A stretch of 64,000 nucleotides of DNA from Lepidurus packardi (lineage: Eukaryota > Arthropoda > Branchiopoda > Notostraca > Triopsidae). Under the pieces are notes generated by a model, which made no database searches, was not told the DNA's origin, and saw only the letters and a program-made list of their open reading frames with translations. Each line of letters begins with the position of its first letter. Position 1 is the stretch's first letter. Positions 56,314-64,000 of this stretch are shown here, in pieces. The DNA is taken from contig JAKZAN010000001.1 of assembly GCA_023053545.1 (NCBI GenBank), forward strand, positions 4,422,565-4,486,564. Direction: 5' to 3'. Both the position numbers and the translations under genes were made by a program.

Positions 56314-57406
56314 CTAGTCCCTCTCTACGGGATTAGGCAAAGGTGTTACGTAGCTAACACCGGACACACACACATGACAACATTTTCGAGAATGTTCGTT
56401 CAGAGTGATGACTTGTACCTTTTCAGTAAGTTTCGCCACCCAGAGGAATCGCATCGTGTCGCTGACCTTTGAAACTGTATATTTGAATTGGGTTAAAGTA
56501 GCTTGTTTTCCCAAAACGAAATATCCCTCGGGCACGAGGACTTTACCGTCATCCTTGGAAAGCATCTTGATGCATTTCTCGATTTGAAAACACTCACCGC
56601 TTTCGAGAAGCACCCAACTGTCGTCTTGGCGGTGCGTCACGCCGTCGCCTTTCTTGACAGTCCACAGTCTGCTGTACGCCGTGAATCTTGAAAAGTACTG
56701 TACCATAACTTCAGCCGGAAGTTTAGTAACAGCGGTTAAAGCATCTCGGTCACATTCGGCGAGTATCGTTTGTTTCGGGTTTCCGAAGCAGGTCATTGGT
56801 CCGGAACGTGAAATCTTGTCCGTTACGCGATGGCCAAATAATTCGGTCGTGAAAGTAGTACATTCAGGACGTTGCGTACCGGCAGAAATGGTCATGTCCC
56901 GAACGTTTTTCAAGCCAAGGTAATTTCTGCAGATTTGTTGTCCAACACCTTTCGTTCCATTGAACATTTTGCCTAAGACTCCGTTCCAGGACTCGAACGT
57001 AAAGGCTGAGTAATGCCACAAGGGCCCCCACTTGTTTACAGAGTCCGCGAGATGTAGCAAACCATGAACGTTATAGCTCATATTCTTCTTTCCGTACAGT
57101 CTCTGGAAGTCGCTAACGTACTCCGCAAGAAGATCACGAACCCTAGCCAAGTCTGTACGATTAATCTTGTCGCTCAGCAGCACGTGCATAGCAGTAAACA
57201 GAAGCAACCAGTGCTTCAGGAATTGGGCGCGAATAACGCCAGCTAGGACTGGCAGCGAATAAAACAAAAGGAAGGCTCTAAGTTCTGAAGCTTTCCAGTG
57301 AGGTAAATCGCCCAAAGCTCGAGGAGCGCGAGTGATTTCTGAAGGCGGTTTGATGGCTTCAATGTTCCGGTTAACTTGTTTTATTTGCGCAGGACAATCA
57401 CAAATT
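56314..57406 (-). CDS. DUF4218-type transposase C-terminal exon
   Basis: Acceptor at 57407 precedes ICDCPAQIKQVNRN. Family landmarks: PPSEITRAPRALGDLPHWKA, SELRAFLLFYSLPVL, FQRLYGKKNMSYNVHGLLHL and WGPLWHYSAFTFESWNGVLG. DUF4218 follows the transposase domain in plant and animal CACTA-like elements. After KGVGQQICRNYL the protein continues with an unassigned, possibly DNA-contacting region to the stop at 56314. The preceding catalytic part is not seen upstream on this strand, so this copy is probably incomplete. Confidence 0.75.
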
Positions 57407-58399
57407 CTTGTTAGAAAGAGAGAAATAGATAAAAGAAGGATTAGGGAGGGTAGGGAAAAGGAAAAAGGACCGCTTGCCCAGAAGGAAACTAAGATTTTTA
57501 CGCATATTTTTGCGCTGTAGTATTGTGACTGATGAATGTTTTTGCTTGTCATCCGTGTTGGGGCTGCAGCACGGCATCTGAAATATTTTTTTTTCAAACT
57601 TCATAAGCCGAGGTAAAACGGGCGCGCTCAAATTTTGCAAGTATAATGAGCGCGATTGCTCCACTTTTTCATAAATTTGCGAACGCGCACTGAAACGAAA
57701 TGAGCGTACGACTGCTGCGCCATCTGATGTCGGATTTCCATACTAAATGCCAAATGCATCTACCATCTACAGCACCCACCACCAGACCGTTGGGTGTTTT
57801 TGGGGGGTGGGGGGGCCACGGCCGGTGTTCCGCGGATCTACAACAAACAGACTGAAACCGACTTTGCGGTTCGGGAATGCGGGTTCCAAACAGGCCATAT
57901 GTTTCAAACATTTGAAACTGTAAGCGAGCTAAACTATTTTTGTACTTTAAGTAAAAAAGTGACGTAGTTTCCAAGTTCACACGGGCATTCCCGTTAATTT
58001 AAGTAGATCAGTGCACACCGATTGATTCTTCTTTAACCAATTTGGAACCAGGTAAAGGGATTATAAATTATATATATGCAACAGCGGGCCTGAATAAAGT
58101 CCTGGACGATATATTTAAAATAAGCTGTTGTCACAGCTAATATAAAGAGCAGGTGTACTCGAAGGGTGGTGGTGGGTGCAGCATTGCAGCTACAGCGGCT
58201 CAGGGGGATACAACACCTTGCTATTATATGTATATAAGCACCAGCCAACAAAAGGAAAGTTTTACTCATCTACACCATTATGCCCACATAACAGTATCTT
58301 CATGCAATTTTTGATATAAGGTAATCTTTTGACAAAAACTAAGTTACATGAAAATGTTTATAACTCACAGATATTAAAGTACCAAAAACTGGGGTATTA
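57407..58399. other. Unassigned sequence inside the insertion
   Basis: G-rich run near 57801-57814; otherwise no sustained reading frame with recognisable content. Confidence 0.25.
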
Positions 58400-60210
58400 T
58401 TATACTCCCGCTATATGTGCTGGTCGCGATCATGGATCCCAATAAAGGCAATCCTGGAGGATTTTGTATGAAAGGGTCTCGCGTCCCCCTCTTGCGTATC
58501 TCCAGAACCGCAGCAACCTGTGCGTTCTAAAAACGTCGTGGAGAAGAATTAATTGCCATGCATTTATGGACAACTTGATGAAGGAGTGTCTCGAAAACGG
58601 TATTACCGATAATTGTTTTTATAGCATATGTTGATTATAACTTTATAGGAACCATGCATTTTTTCACATCTTATAGCCATTTATGGCATATCATGGTATG
58701 AAAACACATTAAATCTTGCCTTTAATTCCTTTATTCGAGTTTATTTCCAGGTATCCGACTCAACTCGTTTTTGGTAAAAAAAAACACGTGGATTTAAAGG
58801 ACAGTAAAAGAATTATCGATCTCCAATTATATTGCCGTTGGTCAATCCCGTACTGCTGACTCTTAAATGCTTGACCGGCTTAAAGAACATTTGTTGGATC
58901 TTGGTGAACTCAAATTGGAATGTTTCGAACGCATGAGACACTTATTCTTATGACGTTTTAATATTGAAGGAAAATGTATTCGGTAAAAATCCCTTCATTT
59001 AATCAAAAGTGACCTAATTTGCTTGGCATTATAAACCCAACTTTAGTCCAGCAGTTTATCGTCTGCAACGTTACGGGAATCGGAATGTACCCCGAGATCG
59101 AGCGTGTTGCTGTCAAAGCGTTACTGCTTCTGGACGAAATCAAGAGAAGTACCAATAATTTATGTTTTTTTTACTAATACTAATTATCTAATATATGTTA
59201 TGCTTATAGGCATTTCGACGGCTTGGTTACTGAACTCGATTATCGTCGCATTTTCACTTTGTTGTATAGCAAACCAACAGAGCTTTCCTTCCAAGCTGGC
59301 AAATTTCTGCAAATTAGCATGTTGCACAGATACCGTTGTGACGCAAAGTTGATTAACAACATGATTAAAGGGCATATATTGGATCAAAAAACGCTATAGT
59401 AATATAAAAATGGGATTTTCTAGTTTATTTATATTTTATACGCTTCAAAAAGGATGAGTTAATTGGAACCTTTTTTGAAGAATGTCGTCGATTCTTGCAT
59501 GAACGGCATGGACATCTTCAATGACTGGACTGTATGGCAAGTATGCTGTTCAAAAAATGGTCGGATATCCCTATGCAACTGAACGATGAGGGAGCAGCTG
59601 ATGGTTCTTTTGCAATTATCATGGTCCACGCCGTGTGGGACTTTCCTGCAGAAAAACAGAAGCATTATGTATCAAAGGAATGGGAGAAGTGAGTGGAATC
59701 GATATCTTTAACGTTTAAAGTAATATATGTTTCGTTTTATTAACGATGATGAACCTGAGTTGAATTTGGTATAGATCTCACACATTTGAAAGATTCCCAT
59801 CTTGCCCCGTTTCATGGAGGAATTTCGGAACTCGGCGCAGAAAGCTATGGAACAGCTTCAAAAAGCGGTTACTTTATTGAGTATCGTATCCTCTATATCA
59901 TGGCAAGGTCATCTGCAAGTTCAGCAGCATATAATCCACATGATATATATAGCAATGCTACATCGAAACTAACAGTTGGCGACAACGGCGTAAAAATCGA
60001 CCCAATAATAAAGGAACTGGCAGTGATGTATAAGTAACTATAATTCAAAGATATACATATATCTTTGGCTCTATAAGTAATAATCGCAGGATGAATCGAT
60101 CTTGTGAGTGCGCAGTAATGTACTTGATGGCACGCGGAGACACAAATCACGATATTCACAAAGCAATGTGGAGCGATAAGTTTGAAAAAACCAGGTTATA
60201 ATTAAAAGCT
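58400..60210 (+). other. Possible unrecognised multi-exon gene inside the insertion
   Basis: Protein-like blocks recur on the plus strand: NVTGIGMYPEIERVAVKALL (about 59070-59128), HFDGLVTELDYRRIFTLLYS (about 59211-59270) and IPMQLNDEGAADGSFAIIMV (about 59566-59625), the last reaching a GT donor near 59692. The third block weakly recalls the PxQxNxxDCGxF motif of Ulp1-like (C48) proteases, without the cysteine. Stops separate the blocks and I could not build a consistent model. Could be decayed. Confidence 0.25.
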
Positions 60211-60735
60211 TAAACCTCAGGTTCTGTTAAGAAAATAATGTATTTGTGTTATACATTTTCAGGTTATCCCATGTGAAAAGTAAATAACAATAAACAGAAT
60301 ACTTTAAGGTCAAGGATGACCTTTAGACGCTGTGTTATAAACGCGTTAATGCTACATCACAAACAGCAGCATCTCCACATCGACGCCGTGAATGGAGCAC
60401 ATAATAAAAGAAAGATCACCAGGGGAAACATCAAGATCAACATCAAGGAATGGACGCCCAGCACTAATCCGAACACAGTTTTTCGCAATTAACCTATAGT
60501 TTCTGGTTATATGCCGGACATGAAAGAATTTTAGAGGGAAATATGTAAGGTTTTTTTTTATTTGGTAAGTATATTTTGTGATAGAATTGTTAACGCAAGT
60601 GAATATACCTTTCAGTGTACAGATGAATGTCAACGCATTAAGTTTTGTGGTATTCGAAAAGAAATACAAAATCTGTGAAACTAATTGTATGCAGTTATGT
60701 GCGTCCTCCAAATGGGCATTAAGTGTCCATGCCAT
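60211..60735. other. Unassigned sequence inside the insertion
   Basis: No supported gene. Confidence 0.25.
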
Positions 60736-60990
60736 TTACATTAATGAAAGACTATAGAAAACCATGGAGACGCGCATGGAGAGGCATGGGTAAACGGGCA
60801 ATATTTCGCATGGCCATGGCCATGGAGAAGCGCAAGGAGAAGCACATGGCGAAGGGCATGGAGAAAGCGCATGGGATGGGCATGGAGAAGCGCATGGGAT
60901 GGGCATTAGAAAACGGGCAATAATACCCATGGACCATGCCATGGAATTTTAGAATGGACTTCTATGGCCTTCCATGGATTTCCATAATAT
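60736..60990 (-). repeat. Right subterminal array
   Basis: GCATGGAGAAGCGCATGG-type words repeat several times. In reverse complement they share GCGCTTCTCC with the left array, so the two flanks are inverted relatives. Confidence 0.7.
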
Positions 60991-60999
60991 TTTTTTTGC

Positions 61000-61029
61000 C
61001 TCTAAGCATAGGAATTCCTATGCTTAGAG
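61000..61029. repeat. Perfect 30-bp palindrome across the insertion/host edge
   Basis: CTCTAAGCATAGGAA is followed directly by its reverse complement. The right half is host GPKOW sequence (present once in copy 1 at 34566-34580); the left half is an inverted copy found only next to the insertion. Confidence 0.95.
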
Positions 61030-61467
61030 TACGATATGTGTTGACAAAAAGTACCGGAAAGGGGAATACTACAAGCAGAAGGTAAAAGATTTTATTGAAA
61101 TAATGTATATTTCATTATATATGATATGTATTTCGAACGTTTTAATTGATTTTTTATTTATTTTATTTCTTTACAGTTAATTGTGGTAGATATGATCTCA
61201 CAGGAACTTTGTGTATGTAAAACGGAAGATGGAAAGCTCCTAGAAGGGTTGAAAGTATTCCAACTGGAAACCGTAGTACCAAGAGATCCAGAAGCATTTG
61301 TCCGAGTGGTTAGAGGGAAACGAAAAGGACAACTAGGTCAAATCTTGTCGAGGGACAAAAAAGCAAACTTAGCTGCTGTACAAACTTGGCCGGATCGGGA
61401 TGAAATTCTACGCTTGGATTATGAAGATATTTGCGAGTATGTTGGCAATGTAGAAGCGGAGTATTAA
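61015..61467 (+). pseudogene. GPKOW: Second copy of GPKOW, part 2 (C-terminal KOW)
   Basis: Near-identical to 34566-35016. Compared with copy 1 it has two extra bases (AT) at about 61031, which break the frame, and a silent G-to-A change near 61278. The last exon 61177-61467 is intact. It is separated from its 5' half by the 8.4-kb insertion. Confidence 0.92.
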
Positions 61468-62504
61468 CGAATTAAAGGCTATGACCATTGTGTCTTTTTT
61501 TAAAAAATTTTGACTTTTAATTCTGTCTGAAATATCAACCTTTAGTTCTATTTTTGTAACCAATAATTACATGAAATACTCATAGAAGTATCAAAATAGT
61601 AATATAATCTTATGGTGTTTTCCACTAGTAGCATTGGATCGCGATCTAGAGTTCCTCACAACTGGCATCTAACTCTCAGACAAATTATGTTACAAAAGCG
61701 CGACTTTCGGTGCACCAGCTCCGTTCCCGTTCCGCCCAGGGGAATTGAGTGGAACGGAACGGAGCTTTGCTGGGAAGTTCGGGAACACCGACCGAAAGTG
61801 GCAGGGAACGAAGCGATTTTTTCGGGAAATTACCTTTCCGAAACAACGCCATCTAGTTGAACGGAACCGATCGGATGTTTAAGCGGAACGGAGCTTCTGT
61901 TTCCGATCTCGTTCCTCTGAAAATTTGGCAGAATTGAAATGGAACGGAGTGACAGAAGTTGACGAATGAACGGTAAAGAACGACTTTCCGGAAAGAAGAA
62001 GTTCCGGAACACTGGTGCCAACATGGGCTGCACGAGTTCACTACATGGGAGCACTCGCAATTTCACAATATTCCAAACCCACCATTATAAAGAAACGTTA
62101 CTTTAAATTTCACGTAATTATACCACATTTGCAGAAAATCTCTTTTGAGTAAACAAACACTTCCTTGCTCAATAATTCTATTCAAACTTTACATGTAAAA
62201 CCTTCATCGACACGAGTTTTTGGATGACCGCTCAAATGCGGGTCTCAGAAAAGGACCCTCGGAACTTAAATCAATTATCTAAATATTGTGTGTTGTTGCC
62301 AAAGGCTACTGTATATAGTGTGTGTATGAGACTTGCATATGACTAGAAATGAAACTAAAAAATAAAATAAAAATAAAATAAAATGAAAATAAAATGAAAA
62401 TAAAATAAAATACGCTTACATTTTGCTTGGACACGAATAAATGAAAATCAAGCCTACGAAATGGGGGAAAATAGCAACTTTAGAAAAGGGCACTTAAAAG
62501 ATAA
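61468..62504. repeat. Second copy of the GPKOW-INCENP spacer
   Basis: Copy of 35017-36053 (offset 26451) including the hairpin at 61703-61799 and the microsatellite. Confidence 0.93.
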
Positions 62505-64000
62505 TTACAAACTCTCCCTATTCTGAATCAGTGATTTATAACTGGGAGGAGAGTTCCAAACAGCACTCGACGTTCGCTTCAGCCTCATTCTACGCTTGCT
62601 ATTTTTGAAAATCGATTCCAAATAGAGAGTCTTGAGTACCTCTTGAGGAGGGAAAACGCTGTTCAAAGAAGGCGGTTTCAAATTTTGATCCTTGATTGCT
62701 TTTTGGAACGAAAGACCTGAAATAAATACAAGAAATAATATTAAGTTAATGTCCCCAAAACTTGCCATTTAAACAGACTAAACATTTTAATTTTAATTTT
62801 ATTCGTATTATAACCCTTTCCCCCATTTTTATAGTACCTGCAGCCCAAGAAGGAATTTTCTTGCGTGGCTCGTCCTCCTTATCCGTAGAATCCCCAGAAC
62901 TGAAATCTTCCAGGCCGTAGTCGTTGGTGCTGTTCACTTTCATGTACTTTTCGCCTCGTGGAGTCATATCATAGTTGTCATCGGAGGCTTTAATAAACAA
63001 AATAAACGCATATTAAACTCGAGCCTTTTCAGAATACACAAGAAAACAGTTGGACAAAACAAATAAGTACCCAGAATAAGAAACCATCATGTAAACTAAC
63101 TGGAAAAAAGTACACCGCTTTTGGAAACGATAGCGGAATCAAACATAATTATAAAATGAGAATAATAATAATACAAAAAGAACTTGAATACTATACATAC
63201 TTTTATTGCCGTCTAAAGTTGCAGCAGTGTTGAGGTTGCTCTTGGCAAATTGAGCTCGCTGGTACTTTTCGCGTTCTATTTGCATTTGCCTTCATAATTA
63301 CCAATTAATTATTTTCATGTCTAAATATTAGAAGACAATAAAAGAAGTTAAAAAGGCGTACTTGATTCTCTGTTCCATTTCTTTCTTCTTCGCTAAGTTC
63401 TTGCGTTGTTCCTCTTCTTCAGCCTCTTTCAATTTTGCCTTCTTTAGTTCTTCTTCGGCTCGACGCCGTTCTTCCACTTCCAAACACTTCACTTCAGCCA
63501 ACTGCCTGCGCCTAGACAACACGCCATACATTTAGTCAAACAAGTCACAATGATTAGGCAAAGAGTGCTAATTGTACTTGAGAGCATCTTGCTCGCGTTT
63601 TTCTTTCAACTGTTGCGAATAAGCAGCCATTTTTTCTTGCTTGGACGCCACTTTGGATTGGATAAGATTGTTTATTTCTTGCTCTTTTGCCAACCGAGAA
63701 GCGTGGACACGTTGAGCTTTCTCCTCTGTAATTCTATTAATTCAAAAGAATAACCGTAAATACGTTAAATTTTCCATATTTCAAAAGCACAATACCGTTT
63801 CTTCTCTTCAGCTTTGGTTCGCAGAAGTTCCTCCTTTTTACGAGCAGCTTCTTCCTCTTTCTCTCGTCGACGACGAGCCTCCTCCTCCTTCTTAGCTCGT
63901 TCTTCCGCTTCGGTGAATTTGGGAGCCAGGGCTTGCGTACTTGGCAGAAAAGAAGTAATTCCAGAAACGATATTTGTACCTAAACGACTTGTAGACTATC
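62505..64000 (-). CDS. INCENP: Second copy of INCENP, 3' half, runs off the window
   Basis: Copy of 36054-37549. Exons: 63995-63796, 63733-63578, 63511-63362, 63289-63201, 62987-62838, 62716-62505. The IN-box ([21 protein letters not shown]) is unchanged. The only difference I noticed is C-to-A near 62790, in an intron. Whether the copy is complete depends on sequence beyond 64000. Confidence 0.9.

Larger units (their letters stand above)
52608..61014. mobile_element. 8.4-kb insertion in GPKOW copy 2: CACTA-like DNA transposon with DUF4218 exon
   Basis: Comparison with the intact copy defines the edges: host TTC occurs at both 52605-52607 and 61015-61017, a 3-bp target duplication as in CACTA/EnSpm elements. 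The left end starts TGCAAAAAATTTATCC; the right end read inward has GGCAAAAAAAATATTATGG after 14-15 bases of inverted host sequence. Both flanks carry arrays of related GCTTCTCC/CATGG words in opposite orientation, a subterminal feature of CACTA elements. A DUF4218 exon lies inside on the minus strand. CACTA termini and the catalytic (Tnp2-type) domain were not found, so the family is provisional and the insertion might be composite. Confidence 0.65.

Noticed and set aside
52608-61014. Helitron or Polinton identity for the insertion
   Set aside because: A 3-bp target duplication and inverted subterminal arrays are present; no Rep/helicase, DNA polymerase B or retroviral-type integrase is seen.

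Overview
This is eukaryotic, metazoan DNA. Genes are split by short GT-AG introns (mostly 50-150 bp, T-rich before the acceptor), genes sit close together, and the spaces between them are filled with animal-type transposable elements (BEL/Pao, Gypsy, RNase H-bearing LINE, hAT, Kolobok-like, CACTA-like, MITEs). Compact introns and this element mix would suit an arthropod, for example a Daphnia-like crustacean, but nothing in the window fixes the species.

Layout. 484-10505 (+): the 3' thirty exons of a DOCK3/DOCK4-type (Sponge-like) Rac/Rap exchange factor; its 5' exons lie before the window. 10948-13583 (-): a decayed hAT-like transposase split by a 1.1-kb TTAA-flanked THAP (Kolobok-like) element. 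13584-15990: tandem repeats and a 575-bp foldback. 15991-20909: a BEL/Pao element (-) with matching LTRs and a 5-bp target duplication that lacks its reverse transcriptase and integrase cores. About 21085-32137: a 5'-truncated LINE carrying a nested BEL/Pao (22458-28312) and a Gypsy fragment that itself holds a MITE. 33081-35016 (+): GPKOW. 36054-40278 (-): INCENP, with an in-frame 5-fold 192-bp repeat and a duplicated exon. 42054-43835 (+): kaptin (KPTN). 44288-45923 (+): ECH1. 45926-51950: Gypsy-like 5' fragment, a broken BEL/Pao and the 5' part of a hAT element.

At 51951 the sequence jumps back to the middle of GPKOW and runs nearly identically through the 3' half of INCENP to the window end. 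The simplest reading is a very recent tandem duplication of an 18,039-bp unit (33912-51950); an assembly artefact must be excluded. The second GPKOW copy is split by an 8.4-kb insertion (52608-61014) with a TTC target duplication, inverted subterminal repeat arrays, two head-to-head proline-rich leader exons and a DUF4218 transposase exon. It ends in a perfect 30-bp palindrome made with host sequence. This insertion is the least familiar object here.

The host genes have unrelated jobs (Rac/Rap signalling, spliceosome, chromosomal passenger complex, KICSTOR/mTORC1, fatty-acid isomerisation) and show no operon-like logic. Several exon joins in otherwise intact conserved genes are off by one base, which suggests residual indel errors in the assembly.
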